From: Pseudofabraea citricarpa
Lineage: Eukaryota; Ascomycota; Leotiomycetes; Helotiales; Dermateaceae
Assembly: GCA_029641185.1 (NCBI GenBank)
Contig: JAPWGK010000015.1
Span: forward strand, 62,001 to 126,000
Length of the DNA stretch: 64,000 bases
Direction of reading: 5' to 3'
This document shows positions 31,191-42,676 of the stretch, piece by piece (position 1 is the stretch's first letter; each line of letters opens with the position of its first letter). A program made the translations under genes and the position numbers. The notes under the pieces are model-generated. The model was not told the origin of the DNA and searched no databases. It saw nothing but the letters and a program-made list of their open reading frames with translations.

Positions 31191-32993
31191 ATGCATGCAG
31201 CAACAATAGTCATTGTCTTATGGCTTATCTCTTTATTGGTGTATACTATCCAGCTCTTTGGCAATTCCAAAATTAGACGAGACGGAAAGCGATTGAGGTA
31301 GGTCATCAGCCTAATGTCTATTGGAGGAACATGAAGTCATTTCTGAATCATACACCTTAACATTCTAAACAGATCAAGTTGGAATTCATCAAGATCATTG
31401 ATGAGGTCAAATAATTAGTAGATAAGCTGCTGAATTGTGCACAGAAATCCTCCAAACACACTCCCCATTGCAGGAAATGGCATTCTATTCCTACAAGCCC
31501 GGCACAAATTATTCTCCTGGTTCGTGAAATGCGAGAGACAATTTGGCTTTGAGACCTTTCAAATCTCAGTTCCGACCTTACCGCCGGGAGTCGTCATTAA
31601 TGATCCCAAAAATCTCGAGTACGTCTTGAAGAACGAAGGGATCTTTGCCAAAGGAGATTTCTTCAAGAGAAGATCATGGGACTTGTTTGGTGAGTGTCTA
31701 GCTGGGTTCTTTCTTGGTTAGAAATGTACTAATAAATTATCAAGGAAATGGAATCATCAATTCAGATGGCGAGTTGTGGAAGGTACAGCGAAAAGCAGGC
31801 TTACATTTTCTTAACACGGCCAATCTGAAGGTTCTAACTGATGTGGCTCTACCTAAGTATCTGAATGATGCCGTCAAAAACCTCCATGATACTGATCGCA
31901 ACTCAATTGTTGACCTCGAAACTGTCTTTCACGAAGTCACCACACAATTAATGGGCCGAATGGCATATAACGTAAAGTCATCCCCATCACATATTTCTAC
32001 GTCACCAACTGACTCAATCGAGATGGAAATGCACGCTTCAGACTCATTCAGCACCGCGTTTGAATATGCCAGCGGTGCAACAGGAGAGAGATTTCAAAAT
32101 CCCCTCTGGCAAGTTACAGAGATATTTCTAGGTGGTCGATTCAGGAAGTCAATTGCAACAGTGAAGGCTTTCGGTACCGAGATTGTTTCCAATGCCGTCT
32201 CGCAACAGAAAGCCAAGACTCCCACGAATGACGCATCTGATTCTGTGGCCTGCACGTCTGGAAGTTTGATCAACTCATTATTGGATTCAATCAACGACGA
32301 GCAGATGGTAGCGGACGCCGCACTGAATTACCTATCAGCCGGTTCGTGTATCTGAGATCTGTATATTCCTGAAATCGTCCTGATATTCCTTCTTTAGGCA
32401 GAGATACCACTGCACAAGCTCTAACATGGGTATTCTACCTAATGATGCGCCACCCATCCGTCATGGAATCCGTCCGCGACGAGATCGCAGCCACCCGAGC
32501 CACTGCCGACTCATCCCCTACCATCTTCCATCCAACAAGCCTACCATACACGATGGCAGTATTCTACGAAACGCTACGGCTCTACCCGCCCGTGCCCTTC
32601 GAGCTCAAACAATGCTCCACAGAGACCACCCTGCCAGATGGGACCTACTTGCCGAAAACCGCCGTTCTCGTCTGGTGCACCTGGGCCATGAACCGGTCGC
32701 ACATCACTTGGGGCGACGACGCGGATGAATTCGTGCCGGAGCGCTGGCTCGACGCCGAGAAGAATCTCGTGCAGAAAACAGCTTCGGAGTTTCCAGTGTT
32801 CAATGGCGGCCCGAGAACGTGTCTAGGTAAGAAGATGGCCGAGATGGTTGCCGTGCAGATTATTGCTACGCTGGTTGAGCAGTTTGACTTCGTCGCTGTG
32901 GATGGCAGGGAGAGGATCAGTAAGAATAGTTTGACATTGCCGATGGAAGGTGGACTACCATGTTTCGTTAATCTACGGTCTACAATAACATGA
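31191..32993 (+). CDS. Cytochrome P450 (CYP52/CYP63-like)
   Basis: Four exons (31191-31297, 31445-31689, 31745-32341, 32398-32993) give 514 residues. The N-terminus MHAATIVIVLWLISLLVYTI is an ER membrane anchor. P450 landmarks: AGRDTTAQALTW (I helix), YETLRLYPPVP (ExxR, residues 374-377), FVPERW, and the heme loop FNGGPRTCLGKKMAEM with C458. Segments such as NEGIFAKGDFF and NSDGELWKVQRKAGLHFLN resemble the CYP52/CYP63 clan, which often hydroxylates alkanes or fatty acids at the end of the chain. Substrate assignment from this is only suggestive. The first intron (147 nt) is longer than the window's norm. Divergent partner: the membrane methyltransferase. Confidence 0.9.
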
Positions 32994-33409
32994 AAGAAAA
33001 TCACTTCAGGGTCTGCTATCATAATTGAATCAGTGATCAACTTTCAGCCTTTATATTATGAGATGTGCTTATGAAAAAAATGCAAGCTCGGCTCGTCACC
33101 CACCAAAAATATACGAAAGCTTTCTTTATGAGCTATTTTGATTTAACTCGTGTTTCATGGTATCTACTCATACAGACTCACAAATCACAAATGTATTATA
33201 CCACACACCCGTACTTGCTTCTTCCGAAAGGGAACCAACGCCAGGTAAAACGCCGTATGATCTTTTCTCATAAATGCCATGCAGATTTTGATTTTCTCTT
33301 GCAGCCCATGAAAAGAGATAAATCCCGCTCTGTACGCCGCCGTTGTCCTGATTATGTCAAATCCATTCGATCTCCTTCCTCAAAATTCTTAGCACTCTTA
33401 TACAAGAGC
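32994..33409. other. Convergent 3' region
   Basis: Between the P450 stop (plus) and the Rsc9 stop (minus). A 131-codon frame runs here in the plus direction but has no protein character. No gene called. Confidence 0.45.
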
Positions 33410-36260
33410 TTATACGTCACGAATAGCCGCAATGAGATCAGCCATATAGACGCTCTGTGAAGTGGTTAGTGGTGGCAGATAAGTGTAAGATACAAAAAAC
33501 TTACCAAGCTCTTATTATGGGCGAAAACCTCAAAGAGTTGCTTCTCAACAGGCTTGAACAATCGATCAACCCATGATACCTTATCGCCTGTCTTCAAAGC
33601 GATTTCCTCAGCCTCGGTCTTTGGTAGGTTGCGAGCCAAGTTACGCAGGACCAAGACAGCACTAAGAGGAATTCCTGCAGCATCTCCTCGTTCATCGGTG
33701 GGGGTATTCATGTATGTAAAAGGCTGTCTTGAACCAGGTACAATGTATGAAGGTCTGAGTCTCTTTGCAGGTGGTGGACCATCAACAGAAGCAGACCGTG
33801 GCAAATGAACCTTGACATGACTGGCAATCTGAGAGAGTTTGCTTGCTGGGGCCCCAACAGGATATCTTTGACACGATCCCCAAAGACAAAGGTAGTCCTG
33901 AACATGGTTATCAAATTTCCCACCTTCGAGCTGAGGCGCTTGAAGGTGATCTTTGAGGATGTGGTTGTACATGTCTTCAGCCGTCATACAAAATTCTCCA
34001 CAATGGGTAACACCAGATGGGTAGGATCTCCATCGGCATCGTGAATATTCTTCGCCTTTGAAATCAACGGGGGTATCGCGGAATCTTATCCCTTTTATGA
34101 TGAACTTTTGAACTGGACCTGTCTGAACCTGTGCAGTAGCCTTGTCTGCAAAGGTGGTACTAACACCCTTGATAAACTCAGCAGCGGGCAATAAAGCGGC
34201 GCGACCTTGTTCCATCACAGGTACAGTAAAACGCTGTTGGTATGCTTGCCAGAGAGCGATTTGGGTGATTGATTCATCTCTGTCCTCCTCACAAAGACAT
34301 CGCAACCATTGCGCGCTTCGTTCTGGTTCCTCAAGTCGAAGGAGCTGTGCAAGCAGGTCCTTCGGAACTGGGGCAGGGTCAGATGGGGGTGGTCGCTTGT
34401 AGTCACGGCTAAGAGCGAACTCCTTCTCCGTAGCCCGAGCACCATACAGCAGCAATCTAGTCAATTGATTGATGAGGGCTTCGACCTGCAGCTCGGTAAT
34501 CATGAAATCAACGTTATCTACTACAGCCGTGTACTGGTAGAGGAAGTCCAGGCAGGCATGTACAAGGTCTTCGTCGTAAAGTAGAGTCCAATCCATGATG
34601 TTCTGTACAGCGGCCACTGGAACACCCTTCAAGCTGTTATTCTCCTCCAAGTTCATAGAAATTCTGCTGATAGCACGTAAGGAGGTGAGAATAGCACCTC
34701 GGTCCTGGGACTGCAATTGAGCTAGAAGCGAAAGATACAACGGGTCGTTTGCCTCGAAGAAAAGATATTTCGTAAGCTGCTCAGCAATATCCAGTGCATA
34801 ATGTTTTAACTCGATAACGCTGGCCAAGTTGGGCAGGTTCAGAGCGATACTGAGAAAATCTCTGAGTGGATACAACTCGGAAACATACTGAGCATTCTCC
34901 TCAAGCATTACCATATTTCGCAAGGTGAGTGCGGCTTCATTGACATGGAGAAGGCGGTCACTGAACTCGGCGTCATGGATATTATCATCTACTGGAAGGG
35001 TCTTGAGCTTGGCGATTCTGTGCAGAATATCAGACGATCCATTCAGACCATCAATAGCTTCTGGATCCTCTGATTTATCCTCCAAATACGAAATATTCCA
35101 GTCGACCTTGTAAAATAGAGAGCTGACTTCGAGTACCTTGTCTATCAAAGCTTCCGCAAGACCAGGAAACGATTCAAATCGATATTTATCGCCTCGTTCC
35201 ATGGAAATTTTGACCAGATGATGGAGTGCATAGTCTTGCTCTGCTTGAATCCCGGATCGTAGAGCTAAATGGCAACGAACGTAGATATTAGGGCCATCAA
35301 AACCATCTACATCACTGTTAACTAAGTTCAAATCCACAAAGAACAAAATAACTTACTCCCTGGGAGCATCATTCCTCTAGTCGCGGAATTCTGACCTATT
35401 GATCCACCTGCTGCATGCTGTTTCAGTAACTGCTGTCTACGAGTGAACTCGGCAGGGTTGTTTCCAGGTGTTATGACTTGACGTAGAGGGAGGGGCATCT
35501 GTTGACGTGGCTCGTAGTTGGCGACAGCCACGGACATGTTGTCCATATTGTTTGATGGATTGTATGATGTAGAAGCACCTCGGGGACCTTGTTGCGTCGG
35601 GGTGTGCGAACCGTGGGTGGGAGTAGATGTGCTGTTTTGTTGTTGGGGTGGATTTCGACGTGCGGGGAGGGTATCTGGTTGAAAGAGCACTCTCTGCGGA
35701 GGAGCCTGGCGCAATCCTCTTGTCACTCTACCGCCAGATCCAGGAGCGTCTTCACTGACGTTCCTATCTCTCACTGGTGTTCCATCATCTCCCGAACCAT
35801 CGGATTGGTCGTTTCCAATGCCTGCCTCTCTGCGCGAAGCTGGTTTGTAGTTTTCGACGGTGCGCTTGAGTAGTCCCGAGCCCTTCGCGGTAGTCTCTTC
35901 TAGAATTTCCTTTGGGGGCGGTTCTTTGTTGTGAATAGTAGAGATCTCATAAGCTGCGAGGTATTTGTAGTAGGTTGTCTTCAGACTGAATGCGAGAGCA
36001 GGAAGATTGGCGGTGCCCAGACTGAATTCCTGGCCTAATCTCCTCCATGCTAGCTTCTCGTCGCTGACTACATCATAGCCTCCGCGTTCTACCACAATGT
36101 TATAGAGGTGCAACAAATCGACATGCCTATTTCCAACCTTGGGTTCAGGATCGAAATGTGTTCCTCGCTTTTCGTGGTAGACTGTCAGCTTTGCGATAAA
36201 CTCATGGTACTCAGGTGTGTTGCTAATGGACGGTTCTCGTTCTCGTGAGGGAGGCACCAT
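33410..36260 (-). CDS. RSC9: Rsc9, ARID subunit of the RSC chromatin-remodelling complex
   Basis: Exons 36260-35357, 35306-33505 and 33454-33410 give about 916 residues. Residues about 14-110 form an ARID DNA-binding domain (YHEFIAKLTVYHEKRGTHFD, VDLLHLYNIVVERGGYDVV, AWRRLGQEF, TYYKYLAAYE). A Pro/Gln/Arg-rich linker follows, then a helical armadillo-like part (DGPNIYVRCHLALRSGI, DYALHHLVKISMERGDKYRF). Near the C-terminus a Cys/His region (CRWRSYPSGVTHCGEFCMTA, YNHILKDHLQ, LCLWGSCQRYP) looks like zinc fingers. The complex slides and evicts nucleosomes in the nucleus. The first intron is either 50 nt (35307-35356, branch GTTAAC) or 35 nt (35322-35356); both keep the frame, and I chose the longer. 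The last exon codes only 14 residues. Confidence 0.85.
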
Positions 36261-36861
36261 TGTTGGAGCTGTTTGGCTAGAATGCCATGCAATGCGGAGC
36301 TTAATTGGTGTTGGCTGTAGATTGAACGCGACAATTCATGATGCCTTTCGCCAGACGCGATGCTCAGCCCTGCGATTTCCATGGTGGTGCTAATGAATGG
36401 CGCTAACGTTATATGGGCTAGTCTGGTGTTGGTCATCACTCCAGCAAGTGCAGACGAAGACAACATTCAATTCCTCGTTGTAGATTGTTACTCCGGAGCA
36501 TTTCATGATGCTCTACAAATTTCTTTGCCATTGCCTTTGTCTTTAACCTCTATCACGTCAAGTCTTAGCACATAGTAGAGAACTTGTTTCATTTGTGGCC
36601 TATGTTACAATCTATGGCAGGAAACAAAACCCAGTCCTCTCATATCGAGCAGATGGTCGATGAATCTTAAAATCTCTCACGTTCTTACGTTGCAAGTTTG
36701 CGAGGATTTGATTGAAATGCACGAAAAGTGCAGTGGCTAAAGTGCAGCTTGAGAGGCCCCCAGTCTCAAGGTCCAATGCATATTTGTCAAGGACACTAGT
36801 GTATCCAAAGAACTCGCAACCAGCAGCTGTATGAGACTACACCTGTTCAATCGCCTAGGTT
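36261..36861. other. Promoter side of RSC9
   Basis: 600 bp between the RSC9 start and the 3' end of the MYND gene, both on the minus strand. No further gene supported. Confidence 0.45.
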
Positions 36862-37647
36862 CTACTTGGTCATAGTCGCCTGGGATGCTTCAGTCTCCAT
36901 TTTCCGCTTTGCCTGGGCAGCCCAACAATCCTTCTTGTGCTTTGGCCAACGTGCTGCCTGGCATTCTTTTGAGCAGAAACTAGATTCCGACTGTCAGAGC
37001 TCATCAAATTTGAGTCGAATTCTGTAAACTCACTAGGCAAATTTGCACCCCGCGCATTGCTTAAGGCCTGAGCATTTGAAGCAAGCCTCGCATGTCTTAA
37101 AATGGAAATTCGTAGACTCCGCGCCAGTATAGTGCTCTTGGATGCCTTTCTTTGCTAATATGGCCGCTTCCAAGATGCAGGAGGAGGCCCTTCTGCAGAC
37201 AGGGAGCGCAAAGTCGACCATGCTGTACAGGCTAACGCTGGGTACCTGGCCTTCAGGAAGTAGCGGAGTAGTCTCTCCACCAGCCATGGTGAGGTCTCTG
37301 GCCTTGGCGATGAAAGGAATAGAAAGATGGCTGAACACTGTAGAACGTTCCCCACAGACAATACACTTCCAGCCCTTCGTGTCATAGACATCTTGTTCGT
37401 ACTTTCCACATACACCAGCAATCCATTCGGCCATGGCATCGTTAGATGGGCTTTCGTAACCCTCGGTCTCAGAGCCACGGGGGAGAACAAAGTCCTCGCA
37501 GAGGGATTTGGGAACCTCTTCGAGATATCTCAGATGTTTTGCGTCCTTGGGAACATTGGGATCCCCCACGATAGTGATAAATTCGAGAGGAAAGGTTCCC
37601 TCGTTGCTGGTACTGCCATTGTCATTGCTACTGTTTGGGGTTGCCAT
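36862..37647 (-). CDS. MYND zinc-finger protein
   Basis: Two exons, 37647-37034 and 36979-36862 (54-nt intron, GTGAGT to TCTAG), encode 243 residues. The C-terminal MYND finger is split by the intron: CEACFKCSGLKQCAGCKFAY then FCSKECQAARWPKHKKDC, with all expected Cys/His ligands. The N-terminal 50 residues are Ser/Asn-rich, and the middle part (DAMAEWIAGVCGKYEQDVYD, WKCIVCGE, FSHLSIPF) is typical of a fungal MYND group without SET domain. MYND fingers bind proline-rich partners; the role here is unknown. Start context is CAAGCATGG-like, and the frame opens at this ATG. It is divergent from the gene at 38200. Confidence 0.8.
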
Positions 37648-38199
37648 GGTGAAAGCGGCTAACTGTTGCGATTGTCAGTCAAATCATTTCACGCTGGCGT
37701 TCGGTTGAATAGGACCTTAACCTGTGAGCAGATTGAGGTGGGTGACCTGCGAATGTGTGAATCTCAAAATGCCTTCAAGCGTGTCAAGGTGCTCATGGTT
37801 CTGTTGGCTGAGTTCTGTGATGCGCCTGAGGACAAGTTGGTCTCGGTAACGTGCATCTCGTCAAGCGCGTTGCGCAGTACTACATGTTCTAGGCCACTGT
37901 CTTTTTCTCTCATCTGAGCTCCCACACGATTTGGACTCAGAGACAGAGACTTCATCAAGATCCTCCATCTAGATCTCGGGCCCGATTTAGTGTAGTGCCC
38001 CGTAGCCGAGCAGGCTCCAAAACCCTTGCTCCTTCCCTTTCGTCTCTTCTACAGAAGCAGCTCATCACTTTCATCTTTCCGACTCTTCTTGTGCCCATAT
38101 ATTACCCGTTCTAAAGTATCGATATATCTCCTACGTTGGGTCTACATAGACCAGCAGAAGCAGTCCTCGTGTTCCCACTTCTCTGTCTATTAACTCGTC
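37648..38199. promoter_or_regulatory. Divergent promoter region
   Basis: 552 bp between the MYND gene (minus) and the Rec114-like gene (plus). No coding signal. Both genes' regulatory sequences must lie here, but I recognise no specific site. Confidence 0.4.
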
Positions 38200-40535
38200 A
38201 TGTCTTCGCGGAATCCACTGCTGCCAAGCAATCTGGGATGCTTACAGATCCGTCTACTCAAGTTTGCCTACTCCACTGCGACTCATGGGACACGACGCCC
38301 GTGGGAATATGCTGATGCACGGATTGATTATGTCCTCACCATACAAGAAATTCCAGTTGAAACTCGAGACGGCGTTTACGAGAACCAAATCATCTTGGCT
38401 ATTACCGGAGGCCAAACCCAATTTGTTAGTATATATCAAACCATCATTTTTGCTTGGACTTAACTTGAGCTAATAATTTCTTCGAGGATCACATAAATCT
38501 GGTAGACCTTTCACATTTGGCAAGAAACCGCCATCCATCAAGTCCTCTACCACCAGTCACCATTCAGGTAGCCTGTGAGAAGAGTATACGGGTTGCTGTA
38601 CGGTATCTGCAGGGACAAATCGAAAATCAAAACCATGGCATTGTAAGTCAGTAAAGCACCAAATTTCGTGCCCTTCTCCCGCTTATAGCAGATATCACCT
38701 CCTCGCCCATTTCCGTACAAATACTTATTAACGAGTGCTTCAACTTTTAGGATCGGCGCTTCCAAGTATGGATACACGACGAAAGAGATCTTTTACAGCT
38801 TCTGAGCATTCTACAACGGCTTGGGCTGCCTATAACCTATATCGACAACCGAGCTGCGTTTTTAGGAGGCGAAGTCTCTCTTGCAGCCTCTGAGTCGTCT
38901 ACAAATGTTAACTCCACTGTTGATCGCATCTCTCTTCCCCCTCGGCCTACATCAACAGTCATACCCTCGATTGATAGCAACTCGCATGCGCCATACCATC
39001 CATCGATAAGACCTACATCTACAGGCACTTTCAAAATACCCCCACGGCCGCAAAGCTCGAGTTCAGAAATTCACCGGCCCAGTAGCACGAGTACGCTTTC
39101 TGCATTTGATCGAGCTGCAGTTGCGAAGTCTGGCTTCTCATCATCTCCTGCACCACATGTATTACCTCATATGTCACAGACCTTGAGAGTTGATGCTCAA
39201 AGACCTGCTAGTGCATTTGCAATAATGGGAAGGCACATAGAGTCATCTCCCACAGGTCAAAGAAACAACGAGTATGGCCAAAACAATAATCCTGCACATC
39301 AAAACACATCAAGTATCTATCTATCTCAGATGCAGAAGAATGTAAGCTGGTCTCTCAAAGTGGTACGGTTTTGTGGCATTGTCGCTAATATAAAAAAGCC
39401 AGCAACCGTACACGGGCCTCAACGAATTTGGGATCCTGTTGCTCCAGGAACTTCTCAGTTTCAACCTCAACTGCCAAATCAGTCAAACTATGCATTCCCA
39501 TCCACTCACGCACACCCAGCTGCCGAATTGGCTTTCTCCACAAAACTGGATGGTTCATCGAAAATTATCGAAGCTCCAACCAACAATACACGAGCTTTGA
39601 GTCCGCCTTCTTCTTTGCCTCCTTATCGACCAGCAACTGCTCCAATAATACCTACGATCGATAGTAGCGATCAAGACATACAAAAACGATGGGTCCCACC
39701 AAGACGAGAGCTTCCATTTCCTAAGGCGAAGGAAAAACGCAAACCTGAAACGGATCCGCCTGTCGACGCTTCCCCGCTACCAAAGCCAATGGTTAAAAGG
39801 CATGTCTCAACAGCAGCTACGGTCACACAAACTATTACTACACCCCCTGAGAAGCCAATCGAGAGACCACGTAAGAGAGTCGCTCAACGTAGAGCTGCTA
39901 CAAAAGATCCTCCTCAAGCTTCTCCCAATGTACCCGTTGCGCCTTTGCTTGTTCCTTTTCCAGGTCGGCCAGAAGAACCTTCTCCATTGGCAGCAAAGAG
40001 TGCGACAACTCAATTAAAGACAACAGCTGGACTTCAATCAAAAGCTATACTACCGGTAAAAAGAAGTATCGCCACCACTCAGTCAGCAGAAGAACCGTCT
40101 TCGTTGACAGCAAAAAAGGGAGCAGCTCGGTCAAATACAAGTTCCGGACTCCAGTCCAAGGCCGCGCCACCTCCAAAGAGACCCGCTGCGGTTTTGTCAC
40201 AGCAGAAGACTTCTGCCGCGAAGCGTTTCAAAACGATGGACCAGGGAACACAGACCACGATGAACCATGGTACTTTCCAAGACCGTGAAGATCCCCCCAG
40301 AGTTCCCTCTCCATCAGGACAGTTCTTAGATGATTTGGAATTCGCTTTTATGAAGTATAAGTCTAGACCAACGCCCAAAGAGGTGCATGAAACACCAAGA
40401 TATTCTGACATGAACACCGAAGAACGAGATGAGGTACTCCAAAACTGGTTTTTTGAAAATCTTGAAAATGATGACTTTGTTGCAATGGTAGGAGATATGT
40501 CGAATAGTTGGCTTAGTATAGGACTTGATGAATGA
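38200..40535 (+). CDS. Possible Rec114/Rec7-type meiotic recombination protein
   Basis: Exons 38200-38424, 38487-38642, 38751-39341 and 39399-40535 give about 702 residues. The first ~180 residues look folded: LKFAYSTATHG, IDYVLTIQEIP, ACEKSIRVAVRYLQGQ, RRFQVWIHDERDLLQLLSIL then QRLGLPI. This fits a PH-like domain in which the last helix follows the strands. A long Pro/Ser/Lys-rich disordered part follows. The C-terminus has a conserved-looking helical end (EERDEVLQNWFFENLENDDF, then VAMVGDMSNSW). A PH-like N-terminus, disordered middle and short C-terminal helix is the plan of Rec114/Rec7, which with Mei4 and Mer2 promotes Spo11 breaks. I assign it by plan and by eye only. Intron 4 (57 nt) is stop-free and could be retained. 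Confidence 0.5.
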
Positions 40536-41830
40536 CTATACTGGATACAGTATGATAGTTGAGCGGAGATAATTGCTTTCGAGATTGCTTACTTGTTCGC
40601 AAATCTAGTAAGATCTTTTCAACATGTGGCCCTCGCATCTGTTGCTGATTTTTAAACGAGCAGTTGCAAGTTAAAAATTTCGTTTATAAAAATGACAAGC
40701 ATAACTTAATACAATACAATTCTGTGATAATCATTCATCAACTTACTTTATCAAATATTTACCTTGGTTATATGCTTACTTTATAACCTTATATCAAATG
40801 CTCCTTATGGTCCAAGTTACTTCGTTGATAATTAAGAATTTTACTTCGAGAAGACATACATACTTGGAATAAAGATAATTGAAACTCCACTAGAACCTTA
40901 GGCTTACTTCCTGTTACCTCGCACAGGTTTTGGGGGGGCTATGGAGTACTTTTGTTCAAACATTTTGTTCTTTCATTGCCGACAACAATTTGTCGCGTTC
41001 AGTTAGCCTGGATGGAAGTCATCACGATTTATTTCAAGGAAAACTAAACATAAAAAAATGGTTTTTCGTTGATTCTTATAGTTTGCAAGCTGTGCATTCA
41101 CTGCAAAGCCTCTTGAGATAAACTCGAGGCAGAGCACGGGATTGACATGCTCGCATTTTTGGGCTTAGGGAATGAGTTCCTTCACGGCCACTTCATTAGC
41201 TTACCATATCTGAGATATTTGAGATAGCACCTGAATCACGTTTGTATCAGCAGTGAAGTTGTGATTTCCGGGACGGCCGTATATATATGTTACAGGATTG
41301 ATTTTCTGTGTCGAATGCACTAGCTAGTCAAGTCAGTACCTACCTTGGTGCGTTTGATCAATGATTAAAGACTAGAACATGGCTAGTGATGAATATTTTT
41401 GCATCTTTGGGGGCTCTATATCTTGCTAAACAAACTAGTTTTGAATCTCGACTGAATTCATGAGGCTACTAAGCTACTAAGTTCTTAGCTATGTTGTCTA
41501 AGAGAGAAATTATACCGAAAAAAAGTTAAGCGAGTGAAGGCTACCAGACTTCGAGGGAAGCTGCAAATCAGTTCAGATGGTGCTCCTAAAACCTTTTATA
41601 CCTTCGTTTCTACTGCTGGAGTCCTTTCTTCTTCAGCCATCTTCACACACAAATAACAACATCCAACTATCTCTCTTCTTCATCCATCCTCCACAACTAT
41701 CTTCTTCACCCATCCTCCACAACTATCTTCACACACAAACAACGACATCCAACCAGCTCACTTTCGAGTATAACCTCATTTAACCATCCCCTTCAAGACT
41801 TCTCCTATATATACTCCATCTCACTTCACA
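40536..41830. other. Intergenic with repetitive 5' leader
   Basis: 1.3 kb with no supported gene. The last 190 bp form the likely 5' leader of the next gene. It contains two copies of CATCCTCCACAACTAT (41684 and 41711) and two of CTTCACACACAAA (41641 and about 41727). Confidence 0.5.
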
Positions 41831-42676
41831 ATGGCCACCAACGCCAACAACAACTCTTCCTCTCTCCGCTCCTCCAACACCACCGCCACCAACAACTCCC
41901 AGGATCAGATCGTACAGCGGCCCTTCTCAGACTTCCCGGCCGTGAATCCAGCACGGGCGGCCAACCCTATTCTCCCAGACCCCGAGGTCGTGGCACAACT
42001 GGCGAGATTCTCATGGGAGCAAGCCAGGAATGGCAACAGGGGCCGCAATGGCAACAGGAACAGCGAGCCAGTCCAAGCAGCACGCCGTCCAGCGCCTGGA
42101 TTCGGCTGTCCCAGACATCTGGCATATCTGCAGCGGCTGGAGGCAGAGGGGGGAACCGACCAGCAGCCAGCGGCTCACATGTCACTGCCCCCACTGGGAG
42201 CCGTACAAGTGAACATGGAAGCGTTGCAGCTGGCGCCTCTGGACCCACGGAGGCAGTACACGCTCATGTCGATGCTGAACAGGGGGGCGGAGCCCGATTC
42301 GAACTCGCATGCCAGGCCGGAGCCCATAGCAAGACCAGTAGCACAACAGCCAGCTGCTCGCTTCCCGCCGACGCACATCGGCCCTCCGCGCAAGACCATC
42401 GCGTCCAGCACTCGCGTGCGCACGCTCAATGCTGCGCGCTTGTCAGATCTGCGGACCGACCCTCGGGCGCTGCAGAGACAGAACTCTCCTCCTACCCCCA
42501 TGGAGCTCCAGCTGGCCTTTCGAGACTCGAGATGTCTGCAGCTGGAGGCCTTCTCGCGCGGGATGAGGGCAGGTTTGGACGCCGGTTGGAATCCCACCAC
42601 GGGGCAGCTCAGCAAGCTGTACCTGGATTTCGACGATAACTTGTTGGCTCACGCCTCGAAACAGCCGCCGGTATGA
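41831..42676 (+). CDS. Unknown low-complexity protein
   Basis: Single open frame of 281 residues from an ATG in excellent context (CACAATGGCC). The N-terminal 30 residues are Asn/Ser/Thr-rich; the remainder is rich in Ala, Pro, Arg and Gln. A more regular C-terminal part (TPMELQLAFRDSRCLQLEAF, then RGMRAGLDAGWNPTTGQLSK, LYLDFDDNLL) may fold. There is no domain I recognise and no signal peptide. A 208-codon frame overlaps it at 42013-42639, with further frames on the opposite strand. I take these as by-products of the GC-rich codons, because the chosen frame has the good start and the more protein-like C-terminus. Confidence 0.6.
   Translation: MATNANNNSSSLRSSNTTATNNSQDQIVQRPFSDFPAVNPARAANPILPDPEVVAQLARFSWEQARNGNRGRNGNRNSEPVQAARRPAPGFGCPRHLAYLQRLEAEGGTDQQPAAHMSLPPLGAVQVNMEALQLAPLDPRRQYTLMSMLNRGAEPDSNSHARPEPIARPVAQQPAARFPPTHIGPPRKTIASSTRVRTLNAARLSDLRTDPRALQRQNSPPTPMELQLAFRDSRCLQLEAFSRGMRAGLDAGWNPTTGQLSKLYLDFDDNLLAHASKQPPV

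Noticed and set aside
13176..33000. A secondary-metabolite gene cluster (SDR, cupin, FAD oxidase, P450, methyltransferase)
   Set aside because: No backbone synthase (PKS, NRPS, terpene cyclase) is present, and the tailoring-type genes are far apart and interrupted by pseudogenes and a cellulase.
33065..33460. 131-codon plus-strand frame after the P450
   Set aside because: Overlaps the last exon and stop of RSC9 in antisense and lacks protein character.
42013..42639. 208-codon open frame overlapping the 281-residue gene, as an overlapping gene
   Set aside because: It is a composition effect of GC-rich codons; several frames on both strands are open here, and the chosen frame has the better start and C-terminus.
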